Part shown: in pieces, positions 6,716 through 13,877 of the stretch
How the letters are laid out: every line of letters starts with the position of its first letter
Position numbering within the stretch: the first letter of the stretch is position 1
Source of the DNA: Bacteroidales bacterium UBA2716
GTDB lineage: Bacteria; Bacteroidota; Bacteroidia; Bacteroidales; UBA932
Length of the DNA: 15,324 nt
Direction of reading: 5' to 3'
Assembly: GCA_002354005.1 (NCBI GenBank)
Contig: DEKS01000047.1
Coordinates: 2,839 to 18,162, forward strand
Position numbers and translations under genes: made by a program
Notes under the pieces: generated by a model
What the model saw: the letters and a program-made list of their open reading frames with translations, nothing else
Database searches by the model: none
What the model was told of the DNA's origin: nothing

Positions 6716-7636
6716 TCAAATTTCGTAGACCTCGCCGTCGGAAGTGGCAAAAGTTTGCGGAAAAACGCTACGGCATTCTGCCTCATACGTTTTTACCTCA
6801 CTGTTGCGGGAAGAATAATGGCCGATCAGGAGCTTCTGCGCCCCCGCCTCCAGCGCCACCTGCGCAGCCTGACGCGTAGTGGAATGGTGCCGCAGGGCAC
6901 CCTGCTCGGCAAATTCCTGCACATACGTAGCCTCATGATAGATGACGGTGGTGCCGCGCAGCCAGGCGGCCTCCTCCGGGAAGGGCGCAGTATCCGAGCA
7001 GTACGCATAGCTCCGGGGCACAAAAGGCTTGTAGGCAGCCTCTGCGGCTGGAATTATGCTGCCATCGGCACGGAAAACGTCTTCTCCCCTTTTGAGCGTG
7101 CCAATCTCCGTAAGGGTGAGGCCGTACTGCTCAATGGCCTCCTTGTGCACGTTGAAGGGCGGCTCCTTTTCTGCAAAGCGGAAACCGAAGGTCTCAATGC
7201 CATGATTGAGCGGAAACGCCTGTACTTCAATGCTTTTTGTCTCCAGGATAGTTTCCGGGGCCTTCATCTTGAGGGGCGTAAAGCGAATCTCGAAGGCCAG
7301 GCCGTCGCCATAATAGCTCAGGAAGAACTTGAGGATGGGCCCGAAGTTCACCGGAGCAAAGATATTCAGCGGGGTTTGGCGGCCTTTCATGCCCAGGGTG
7401 CTCAGCAGGCCGAAGATCCCGAAGACATGGTCCCCGTGAATATGCGAAAGGAAGATGGAATCCAGTTTCATCATGGGAACGTGTTCCTCCACCATGTGGT
7501 ACTGGGTTCCTTCTCCACAGTCGATAAGGAATAAGCGCCCATGCACGAGCAGTGCCTGGGCGCTTTGATTCCGGCCCTTGACAGGCATGGCGGACGCCGT
7601 GCCCAGCAAGGTCAGTGTGAACGGGTTATTACTCAC
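6716..7636 (-). CDS. rnz: Ribonuclease Z (tRNA 3' endonuclease)
   Basis: A 306-residue metallo-beta-lactamase-fold enzyme that cuts precursor tRNA just after the discriminator base, in the cytoplasm. All family motifs are present: LGTASAMP (11-18), DCGEGTQ (39-45), the zinc site SHIHGDHVFGIFG (64-76, ligands H65, H67, D69, H70), H145 in NHGIETFGFR, D215 in YCSDT, HEATY (234-238), HSTTRQAA (251-258) and H273 in IGHYSSR. The length is normal for the short bacterial form. The start codon is GTG (7636-7634), not ATG, and overlaps the rpsA stop by 8 bases (GTGAGTAA on the minus strand), so ribosomes finishing S1 can restart here. No separate promoter is visible. Confidence 0.96.
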   Translation of the reverse strand: MSNNPFTLTLLGTASAMPVKGRNQSAQALLVHGRLFLIDCGEGTQYHMVEEHVPMMKLDSIFLSHIHGDHVFGIFGLLSTLGMKGRQTPLNIFAPVNFGPILKFFLSYYGDGLAFEIRFTPLKMKAPETILETKSIEVQAFPLNHGIETFGFRFAEKEPPFNVHKEAIEQYGLTLTEIGTLKRGEDVFRADGSIIPAAEAAYKPFVPRSYAYCSDTAPFPEEAAWLRGTTVIYHEATYVQEFAEQGALRHHSTTRQAAQVALEAGAQKLLIGHYSSRNSEVKTYEAECRSVFPQTFATSDGEVYEI

Positions 7637-9410
7637 CCTTTTCCATTTGCTCCTTCAGGGCAGCCAGTGCGGAGATGTCACCGAGGGTGGTCTTCTCCAC
7701 ATTGCTCTGCACCTTCTTGATGGCCTTCTTGGCGGATTCGGCCTCGGCGTTTTCGCGGGCGGCCTTCACCTCCTGATAGGTACGCACGTGGGAAACACGG
7801 ACGGTGCGGGTGCTGCGGCGCAGATCCACAACCTTCACAGGAAGGGTCTCGCCCACGAGGGCCTGCTTGCCATCCTCTTTCACCATCTCGCGGTTGAAGG
7901 CGGTAGCCTCGGTGCCGTCGGCGAAGGTGAGAGTGGTGTTCTTGTCACCGGCAACGCTCACAGTAGCGTCTACCACGGTGCCCACAGGGTACTTGGCCTC
8001 AATCTCGTCCCAAGGGTTGGGAGTGAGCTGCTTGTGGCCCAGGGACAGTTTGTGGCTGTTCTCGTCGAAGTCAAGGATGACAACGTCAATCACGTCGCCG
8101 CTCTGCACCATCTCTGCGGGATGCTTGATCTTGTTCCAGCTGAGGTCGGAGATGTGGATAAGACCTTCCACGCCGTCTTCCAGCTCTGCGAACACACCGA
8201 AGTTGGTGATGTTACGGACGGTAGCCTTGTGCTGGGAACCTACAGGATATTTCTCGCGGATGCTCTCCCAAGGGTTGGTGGTGAGCTGCTTGATGCCCAG
8301 GGACATCTTGCGGGCCTCGCGGTCCAGGGTGAGGATAACGGCCTCTACTTCGTCGCCCATCTTCAGGAATTCCTGAGCGCTGTGCAGACGGGGGCTCCAG
8401 CTCATTTCGCTCACGTGTACCAGGCCTTCCACGCCGGGTTCCACCTCTACGAAGGCACCGTAGTCGGCCACGGCCACAACTTTACCCTTCACGGTGTCAC
8501 CCACCTTGAGGTCTGGGGAGAGCGCCTCCCACGGGTGAGGAGTAAGCTGCTTGAGACCCAGGGCAATGCGCTTCTGCTGCTCGTTGAAGTCCAGCACGAC
8601 CACGTTGATTTTCTGATCCAGGGCAACCACCTCTTCCGGATGGGAGATGCGGCCCCAGCTGAGGTCGGTGATGTGGATGAGACCGTCCACACCGCCCAGG
8701 TCCACGAACACACCGTAGTTGGTGATGTTCTTGACCACGCCTTCCAGCACCTGGCCCTTCTCCAGCTTGGAGATGAGCTCTGCGCGTTTGAGTTCCTGTT
8801 CGGCCTCCAGGAGGGCTTTGTGAGAAACCACCACGTTGCGGAATTCCTGATTGATTTTCACAATCTTGAAGTCCATGGTGGTATCTACGAATACGTCGTA
8901 GTCACGGATGGGCTTGATGTCGATCTGGGAGCCCGGGAGGAAAGCCTCGATACCGAACACGTCCACGATCATACCGCCCTTGGTGCGGGTCTTGACATAG
9001 CCCTTCACCACCTCGCCGCTCTCGTAAGCAGCGTTTACCATATCCCAAGACTTGAGCTGACGCGCCTTCTTGTGGGAGATGACGAGCTGACCTTTGCGGT
9101 CCTCAGCGCTCTCAACGAGCACTTCCACCTTGTCACCGACCTTGAGGTCCGGGTTGTAGCGGAATTCGGGAGCAGAGATAACACCTTCGCTCTTGGCGCC
9201 GATGTTCACCACTACTTCGCGTTTGTTGATGGAGGTAACGACACCTTCCACCACTTCGTTTTCAGTGACCTTGGAGAGGGTCTGCTCGTACTTGGCAAGA
9301 GTCTCTTCCTTGGAGCTCTTGTCCACGCCTTCGTTTTCAAAGGCATCCCAATCGAAGTTCTCGGGAGCCACAGAGGCGTTCAGCACAGTGTTTTTAATTT
9401 CTTCAGACAT
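7629..9410 (-). CDS. rpsA: 30S ribosomal protein S1
   Basis: A 593-residue protein with six S1/OB-fold repeats: about 52-114, 132-198, 219-287, 304-374, 391-460 and 477-540. Repeats 3-5 are most alike, each with a GxFVxL/GVFAEL core, GLIHISDLSW-type strand and a KxLSLGxKQL end. The first and last are degenerate, as is common. S1 binds single-stranded mRNA on the small subunit and helps initiation where Shine-Dalgarno pairing is weak. That matters in Bacteroidota, where most mRNAs, including those here, lack such a sequence. The C-terminal tail (about 545-593) is charged and Ala-rich. The start at 9410 (MSEEIKNTV) lies about 85 bases after a perfect -7 element and no Shine-Dalgarno sequence precedes it. 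rnz overlaps its stop codon. Confidence 0.97.
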   Translation of the reverse strand: MSEEIKNTVLNASVAPENFDWDAFENEGVDKSSKEETLAKYEQTLSKVTENEVVEGVVTSINKREVVVNIGAKSEGVISAPEFRYNPDLKVGDKVEVLVESAEDRKGQLVISHKKARQLKSWDMVNAAYESGEVVKGYVKTRTKGGMIVDVFGIEAFLPGSQIDIKPIRDYDVFVDTTMDFKIVKINQEFRNVVVSHKALLEAEQELKRAELISKLEKGQVLEGVVKNITNYGVFVDLGGVDGLIHITDLSWGRISHPEEVVALDQKINVVVLDFNEQQKRIALGLKQLTPHPWEALSPDLKVGDTVKGKVVAVADYGAFVEVEPGVEGLVHVSEMSWSPRLHSAQEFLKMGDEVEAVILTLDREARKMSLGIKQLTTNPWESIREKYPVGSQHKATVRNITNFGVFAELEDGVEGLIHISDLSWNKIKHPAEMVQSGDVIDVVILDFDENSHKLSLGHKQLTPNPWDEIEAKYPVGTVVDATVSVAGDKNTTLTFADGTEATAFNREMVKEDGKQALVGETLPVKVVDLRRSTRTVRVSHVRTYQEVKAARENAEAESAKKAIKKVQSNVEKTTLGDISALAALKEQMEKGE

Positions 9411-9471
9411 AAATTTTGGTTGAAAAAACTAGTTGTTAAACATTATGTTTTGAGCTGTTTTTGCGGGGCAC

Positions 9472-9499
9472 AAAAAAGCGCGCCCGGAAAAAAGCGCGC
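9472..9499. repeat. 16-base-period tandem repeat at the rpsA transcription start
   Basis: AAAAAAGCGCGC occurs at 9472-9483 and again at 9488-9499, separated by CCGG. On the minus strand this reads GCGCGC, a 10-base loop, GCGCGC, then six Ts. Because GCGCGC is self-complementary, the two copies can pair into a 6-bp stem followed by a T run, the form of an intrinsic terminator. The upstream copy touches the last base of the rpsA -7 element (G at 9499), so the predicted start falls within or just after the first arm. Whether the full hairpin enters the rpsA RNA is therefore uncertain. It may instead stop transcripts arriving from further upstream on the minus strand. Confidence 0.7.
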
Positions 9500-9506
9500 A
9501 AATATA
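9499..9506 (-). promoter_or_regulatory. -7 element of the rpsA promoter
   Basis: TATATTTG on the minus strand (9506-9499) matches the Bacteroidota -7 consensus TAnnTTTG exactly. No TTG or TTTG stands at the expected distance upstream (AAGA at 9529-9526), so the -33 half is weak or absent. The predicted start near 9492-9495 gives a leader of about 85 bases. The leader contains the palindromic stretches AAACATAATGTTT and AACTAGTT before the ATG at 9410. Confidence 0.65.
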
Positions 9507-9527
9507 CATAAAATTTTTGATTCTTTC

Positions 9528-9557
9528 TTGTTTTTTGCAGATTTTTCCGTACTTTTG
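9528..9557 (+). promoter_or_regulatory. Promoter of corA
   Basis: TTG at 9528-9530, a spacer of exactly 19 bases, and TACTTTTG at 9550-9557 form a good Bacteroidota promoter. The predicted start is near 9561-9564, giving a leader of about 82-85 bases before the corA ATG at 9646. The -33 element overlaps the place where the divergent rpsA promoter would have its own -33 element, so the two promoters share a polymerase-binding region. Confidence 0.75.
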
Positions 9558-9559
9558 CG

Positions 9560-9584
9560 AGCTGACTTTTCCGTAATGTCAGCT
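9560..9584 (+). promoter_or_regulatory. Stem-loop at the 5' end of the corA leader
   Basis: AGCTGAC (9560-9566) and GTCAGCT (9578-9584) form a perfect 7-bp stem with an 11-base loop, placed at or just after the predicted transcription start. It could protect the 5' end of the mRNA or act in regulation. Further on, CCGGAGC occurs twice as a short direct repeat within the leader. I do not recognise a known riboswitch, and there is no terminator-like T run after the stem. Confidence 0.5.
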
Positions 9585-9645
9585 GGTTTATTACGTACAA
9601 TCCCATCCGGAGCGACTGGCCCGGAGCTAAAACAGGTTCTGAGAT

Positions 9646-10611
9646 ATGCTGAGTATCTTTTACAGAGAAAACGGAAAAATTCTTCTCTCCCAGTCGGAGA
9701 AAGACTTCCCGCAGCTGAAATTGGAGGACACCGTATGGATTGACCTTGTGGATCCCACAGGGGCGGAAAAACGTGCGGTGGAGGCTTTCATGGGCACCGA
9801 AATCCAAAGCCGGGCACAGGCGGAGGAAATTGAGTCTTCGTCCCGTTATTTCGAGAGCGACGACGCTATCTTTGCCAACACCAACTTCCTCACGCCCGGT
9901 CAGGACGAATACATGATGCAGGCCGTGTCGTTCACTATTGTGGACGATACCCTGGCCACGCTCCGCGAGGTGCCGCTGCGTTCTTTTACGGAGCTGCAGC
10001 GCCGTCTGCAGGTAAATCCCAAACAGTACCCTTCCGGCTTCAGCGTTTTTGCCAGCATCCTGGATCAACGTGTGGACCTGGATGCCGATATGATCGAGCT
10101 CCTGTCCAAGGAAATCTCCCAGTACGCCAAGCGCATCAACGAGGAAGAAGACATTGACCAGGAACTCCTGCTGGACATTTCCCAGATGCAGGAGAACACC
10201 ATGGTGGTGCGGGAAAACGTGGTGGATAAACAGCGCCTCATCTCCAACCTCATGCGCTCCACCAAGGTGCCGCGCAACCTGGAGAACCGCTTGAACGTAT
10301 TGCTGCAGGATATCAGTTCCCTGCTGAACCACACCAGCTTCTGCTTTGAGCGTCTGGAGTACCTGCAAGACACCGTCCTGGGTCTTATCAACCTGGAACA
10401 GAACAAGATTATGAAGGTGTTCACGGTGGTGAGCGTGTTCCTCATGCCGCCCACCCTCATTGCCGGTTTCTACGGCATGAACGTACGCCTGCCCATGATC
10501 AACGCCGACGACCCCAACGCCAATTTCTGGAACTGGATCATCATCCTGGGCGTGATGGCCCTCAGCTGCGTGGCCATCTGGATTGTCTTCAAGCGGAAAA
10601 AGCTGCTGTAA
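9646..10611 (+). CDS. corA: CorA-family magnesium/divalent cation transporter
   Basis: A 321-residue inner-membrane channel that takes up Mg2+ (Co2+ and Ni2+ in some members) as a pentamer. The large cytoplasmic part (about 1-250) has the alpha/beta start WIDLVDPT (31-38) and a long helical region (about 145-255) that forms the gating stalk. Two C-terminal membrane helices follow (about 257-276 and 295-314). The signature YGMN (276-279) closes the first helix and forms the selectivity filter. The periplasmic loop between the helices is short and acidic (NADDPNAN), usual for cation attraction. A basic tail (KRKKLL) faces the cytoplasm. The gene has its own promoter and an 85-base leader, and no operon partner; its stop codon directly abuts the queC stop. 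Mg2+ is the usual substrate, but substrate choice cannot be read from sequence. Confidence 0.94.
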   Translation: MLSIFYRENGKILLSQSEKDFPQLKLEDTVWIDLVDPTGAEKRAVEAFMGTEIQSRAQAEEIESSSRYFESDDAIFANTNFLTPGQDEYMMQAVSFTIVDDTLATLREVPLRSFTELQRRLQVNPKQYPSGFSVFASILDQRVDLDADMIELLSKEISQYAKRINEEEDIDQELLLDISQMQENTMVVRENVVDKQRLISNLMRSTKVPRNLENRLNVLLQDISSLLNHTSFCFERLEYLQDTVLGLINLEQNKIMKVFTVVSVFLMPPTLIAGFYGMNVRLPMINADDPNANFWNWIIILGVMALSCVAIWIVFKRKKLL

Positions 10612-11253
10612 CTACGCCTCGTACTCCGTGGGGTCAAAGCCTTCCAGGGCTTCCTTGCGCTCCACGCAGGTGCCGCACTTGCCGCAGTGCTTTTCCCCAC
10701 CCTTGTAGCAGGAATACGTGAGCGAATAATCCAGGCCGAGGGCTTTTCCCCGCAGGGCAATGGCCCGTTTGTCTATGTTGCAGTAGGGAGAAACCACCTT
10801 TACGCCATTGTAGGTGCCTGCCTCCACGGCTGCGGCGAACGCGTCCACAAACTCCGGCCGGCAGTCCGGATAGATGGCATGGTCCCCGCTGTGGTTGGCC
10901 AGCATCACGGCATCCAGCTCATAACTCTCCGCCAGGCCCGCCGCAATGGCGAGCATGATGCCGTTACGGAACGGCACCACGGTGCTTTTCATATTGTCGT
11001 CGGCGTAGGAGCCTTCCGGAATCTCTCCGCCGCTGAGCAGAAGGTCGCTTTTGAAATACTGGCCGATAAACCCCAGCGGAATCACCAGATGCTTGATACC
11101 CAGCCGTTTGCAGTTCTCCCGCGCATAGGCTATTTCCCGCGCATTGTGCTTGGAGCCATAGTCAAAGGTGACGGCCAGCGCAATGCTGTCCTTATACTCA
11201 TACAGCAGCGTGGTGCTGTCCAGGCCGCCGGAATAAATCAAAATCGCTTTCAT
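10612..11253 (-). CDS. queC: 7-cyano-7-deazaguanine synthase QueC
   Basis: A 213-residue enzyme that converts 7-carboxy-7-deazaguanine to preQ0 with ATP and ammonia, on the route to queuosine in tRNA. It shows the PP-loop ATPase motif SGGLDS (8-13), FDYGSKHNARE (30-40), STVVPFRNG (90-98), and four Cys for structural zinc: C182, C190, C193 and C196 (CYKGGEKHCGKCGTC). The ATG at 11253 is chosen because MKAILIYSGGLDS is the normal family start; the frame stays open upstream only because it overlaps the preceding gene. Start and upstream stop overlap as ATGA, implying translational coupling to the GltD-like gene. No other queuosine gene (queD, queE, queF, tgt) is in the window. It is the last gene of its operon. 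Confidence 0.96.
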   Translation of the reverse strand: MKAILIYSGGLDSTTLLYEYKDSIALAVTFDYGSKHNAREIAYARENCKRLGIKHLVIPLGFIGQYFKSDLLLSGGEIPEGSYADDNMKSTVVPFRNGIMLAIAAGLAESYELDAVMLANHSGDHAIYPDCRPEFVDAFAAAVEAGTYNGVKVVSPYCNIDKRAIALRGKALGLDYSLTYSCYKGGEKHCGKCGTCVERKEALEGFDPTEYEA

Positions 11254-12464
11254 AGAGTCTCCATGATATTTTTCACGGCTTCCCGGGCCGATGCCACGGC
11301 CTCCACCACCGTCTTGGGCCCAAGAATAAAGTCGCCGGCCACCCACACATTTTCAAGGCCATCGACCTTTCCGGCCTCGGACGTAGCGGGCCAGCCCCAT
11401 TCGTTCATCCGGGCCGATGTCCCGGCGAACATGGCAAAGTCCGGCTTCTCGGAAATGGCCGTGAGCAAGGTATCGCATGCCACAAAATGGTCCGTGCCGT
11501 CGATGATGCGCGTTACCACGCGGCCGCCGTCTTCCGGCACCACGTTTTCGCAGTCGCGGAACACCACGCCGCCTTCTTTCACCTCCACGGGCGCCTGGAA
11601 CACCTTGAACTGGACGCCATCGGCCTTGGCCTCTTCCACTTCCAGCGGGTTGGCGGGCATGTTCTCGAAGGTTTTGCGGTAGTACACCCAGGTTTCGCAG
11701 CCCTGGCGGATGGCCGTCCGGCAGGCGTCCATGGCCACATTGCCGCCTCCAATCACAATTACCTTCTTGCCCAGGTTAAAGGCCGAAGGGTCCTTGAGGA
11801 ACGGCAGGGCCTGCACCGCTTTTTCCTCGCCGGGGATGTGCAGGGTGGCGGGTTTTTCCGCGCCGGCGCCAATGAGCACAGCGTCATAATCGGCCTGGAG
11901 CTGCTCCAGGCTTACGTCCTTGCCCACTTCCGTGCCTCCGCGGAAGGCGATGCCTGCTTCTGCGAACAAGTTCTCATAGGCGTCGCAGTATTTCTTGTCC
12001 AGGCGGAAGGCGGGAATGCCGTAGCGGAGCACACCGCCCAGGCGCTCGTTGGCGTCCAGGAGGGTGACATCGGCCCCGGCCTCATAGAGCCAGACGGCGG
12101 CGGCGATGCCCACCGGGCCCGCACCCACCAGCGCAATGCGCTTGCCTTCCAGTTCCGCGGAACGGCGCTGCAGCTTGCATTGGAACAGGTAGGCGGTGGA
12201 GATTTCCTGCTCTATCTCGTACCAGCGCACCGGTGCCAGCTTTACGTTGAGCACGCAGTGGCCGTAGCAGAACTGCTTCCAGTCGCATACCTGCGAAGTG
12301 ACGGCCGTAAGCGGGTTGTTGCGAAAGAGCATTTCCCCGGCCTCGGCCAGTTTTCCTTGCCTGTATAACAACATGCATTCCGGCACGGGTGTATGCACCG
12401 GACAGCCCTCAAGGGCACATTTGGGTTTCTTGCACAATAAGCAGCGCTGCGCTTCAGTGTTCAT
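11250..12464 (-). CDS. GltD-like FAD/NAD(P)H oxidoreductase with N-terminal Fe-S domain
   Basis: A 404-residue soluble flavoprotein of the glutamate synthase small-subunit/dihydropyrimidine dehydrogenase N-terminal family. Residues 1-95 form a helical Fe-S domain: C8, C11, C16 and C21, then C60, C66 and C70, enough for two 4Fe-4S clusters if a further ligand is supplied. FAD binding: GAGPVGIAAA (114-123) and the late GD motif at VAGDFILGPKT (375-385). NAD(P)H binding: GGGNVAMDAC (239-248). The family passes electrons from NAD(P)H through FAD and Fe-S to a partner subunit. No glutamate synthase large subunit, dihydropyrimidine dehydrogenase catalytic part or ferredoxin gene is in the window, so the partner is unknown. 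The ATG at 12464 fits the family start and overlaps the recR stop as ATGA; the longer open frame upstream is the shadow of recR. Confidence 0.87.
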   Translation of the reverse strand: MNTEAQRCLLCKKPKCALEGCPVHTPVPECMLLYRQGKLAEAGEMLFRNNPLTAVTSQVCDWKQFCYGHCVLNVKLAPVRWYEIEQEISTAYLFQCKLQRRSAELEGKRIALVGAGPVGIAAAVWLYEAGADVTLLDANERLGGVLRYGIPAFRLDKKYCDAYENLFAEAGIAFRGGTEVGKDVSLEQLQADYDAVLIGAGAEKPATLHIPGEEKAVQALPFLKDPSAFNLGKKVIVIGGGNVAMDACRTAIRQGCETWVYYRKTFENMPANPLEVEEAKADGVQFKVFQAPVEVKEGGVVFRDCENVVPEDGGRVVTRIIDGTDHFVACDTLLTAISEKPDFAMFAGTSARMNEWGWPATSEAGKVDGLENVWVAGDFILGPKTVVEAVASAREAVKNIMETL

Positions 12465-13087
12465 GGTTGAAAGATTTGTCGATTGGTCAGTGATCGGCCC
12501 AGGGTAAGGGCATCCGCGTATTCGAGGTCGTCGCCAAAGCCCAGTCCGCGGGCCAGGGTGCTCACCTTGATGCCGGAAGCCTCGATTTGCCGATAGATAT
12601 AAAAAGCGGTGGTCTCCCCTTCCACGTCTCCGCTCAGGGCCAGGATGACTTCTGCCTCCGAGGGTGCTTCCAGGGTATTCACCCGCTCTGCTAATTCTCT
12701 GATAGTGAGGTCCGAAGGGCCCACGCCGGCGATGGGCGAAATAATGCCGCCCAGCACATGGTACACGCCGTGGTACTGGCCGGTGGCCTCGATGCTCATC
12801 ACGTCGCGCACGCTCTCTACCACGCAGATGGTGCGCTGGTCGCGGCTGTGGTCTGCGCAGATGGCGCAAAGCTCGCTGTCCGATATCATGCGGCAGCGGC
12901 GGCAGTAGCAGACATCGTCCCGCAAATGATTGATGGCCTCCGTGAAATGATGCACGTTCTCTGCCGGTTGCTTAAGGAGGTGTAAAGCCAGGCGCAGCGC
13001 ACTCCGCCGGCCCACGCCGGGCAGCGAGCTGATGGCCTCTACGGCCTCTGACAGCAGCACGGAAGGATAATTCTCTTTATAGGCCAT
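12461..13087 (-). CDS. recR: Recombination mediator protein RecR
   Basis: A 208-residue protein that, with RecO (and RecF), loads RecA at single-stranded gaps during recombinational repair. The order is standard: helix-hairpin-helix LPGVGRRSALRLALHLL (22-38), zinc finger C62-x2-C65-x8-C74-x2-C77, Toprim domain (about 86-175) with CVVES (88-92) and LSGDVEGETTAFYI (151-164), and the C-terminal ARGLGFGDDLEYADALTLG (179-197) that lines the DNA-encircling ring. Length is normal. The ATG at 13087 lies inside the end of the upstream kinase gene (11-base overlap), and its own stop overlaps the next start as ATGA, so expression probably depends on reading through from upstream genes. No recO or recF is in the window. 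Confidence 0.97.
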   Translation of the reverse strand: MAYKENYPSVLLSEAVEAISSLPGVGRRSALRLALHLLKQPAENVHHFTEAINHLRDDVCYCRRCRMISDSELCAICADHSRDQRTICVVESVRDVMSIEATGQYHGVYHVLGGIISPIAGVGPSDLTIRELAERVNTLEAPSEAEVILALSGDVEGETTAFYIYRQIEASGIKVSTLARGLGFGDDLEYADALTLGRSLTNRQIFQP

Positions 13088-13877
13088 GGTACAGTTTTAA
13101 GCCTTCCAGCGGGGAGGCGATGATGCGGGAGAGGGTGATGCCGTATTCGTTTGCGAGGCTTTGCAAGATGTCCCGGCAGGCGTAGCCGAAACCGCCCACA
13201 ATGCCCAGCGGAAGGGCGTCGTACTGCTGAACCGTCCGTTCAAAAAAAGCGCGGAAGTTCTTGTCCACCAGCTCCTTGGCGTATGCGTTGGTCTTGTAGT
13301 GGGCTACCACGAAGGGCGCCAGGCTGCCCAGGTACCGGGCCGGGGCCGGCGTGCGGTACACCTGCCGGACAATCTCCGGGTAGGAGGCCGGGAACGTTTG
13401 GGCGAATTCCTTCGCAAGTTCCTCTGGGACACAACCTTTCAGGTAATCGGAAAGGAAAAGTTTACCCAGCACGGAGGCGGCGCCTTCGTCGCCCAGGATA
13501 TAGCCGCCGCAAGGGACTTGGGCGGTGATGTTTTCACCGTCATACTGGCAAGTGTTGGCACCGGTGCCCACAATGGCGGCAACGCCCGGACGACGGCCGC
13601 AGACGGCGCGCGCGGCACCCAGCATGTCGGAAGCATATTCAATGCCCGCCTTTGGGAACCACTTGCCCAAATCTACAGGCAACTCCCCCACCAGACCGGC
13701 GGCGTACAGGTACAGTTTGTCGATGTCCGGCAGCTGGCGGGCGGCAGTGTCCAGAATGGGCTGCAACTGGTCTGCGGGCGTATGCGCCAGGTTGAAGCCG
13801 GGCGTACGCACCTGCGTGCCGTCACTGCACAGCCAGTCGGCCTTGGTGGCCCCGCAATCGATGATGACCGTCCTCAT
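13077..13877 (-). CDS. BadF/BadG-type ATPase, N-acetylglucosamine kinase-like
   Basis: A 266-residue soluble member of the ASKHA sugar-kinase/Hsp70 fold. Nucleotide-binding motifs: phosphate 1 IDCGATKADW (6-15), connect region SDMLGAARAV with D84 as candidate base (83-92), phosphate 2 IVGTGANTC (102-110), GGYILGDEGAASVLGK (124-139), and the late adenosine-type motif near VGGFGYA (in the last 45 residues). Relatives phosphorylate N-acetylglucosamine or N-acetylmuramic acid, or activate dehydratases. There is no Cys cluster of the dehydratase-activator kind, so a small-molecule kinase is more likely. Its ATG overlaps the pnuC stop as ATGA, and recR starts inside its end. The link with pnuC suggests it could phosphorylate an imported compound, but this is inference. 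Substrate is unknown. Confidence 0.82.
   Translation of the reverse strand: MRTVIIDCGATKADWLCSDGTQVRTPGFNLAHTPADQLQPILDTAARQLPDIDKLYLYAAGLVGELPVDLGKWFPKAGIEYASDMLGAARAVCGRRPGVAAIVGTGANTCQYDGENITAQVPCGGYILGDEGAASVLGKLFLSDYLKGCVPEELAKEFAQTFPASYPEIVRQVYRTPAPARYLGSLAPFVVAHYKTNAYAKELVDKNFRAFFERTVQQYDALPLGIVGGFGYACRDILQSLANEYGITLSRIIASPLEGLKLYHGL

Noticed and set aside
7578..9743. A 721-codon open frame on the plus strand opposite rpsA
   Set aside because: It is the antisense shadow of a GC-rich, strongly codon-biased ribosomal protein gene. It shows no recognisable domain, and it runs across the rpsA leader and into the corA start in another frame.
9436..10368. A 310-codon minus-strand open frame opposite corA, lying upstream of rpsA
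   Set aside because: Its sequence has no family features, and its end runs through the rpsA leader and promoter; corA explains the coding signal.
12465..12869. Extra N-terminal domain of about 135 residues on the GltD-like protein
   Set aside because: The extension is Arg/Gly/Pro-rich, lies wholly within recR in another frame, and ends just before a normal family start at 12464.
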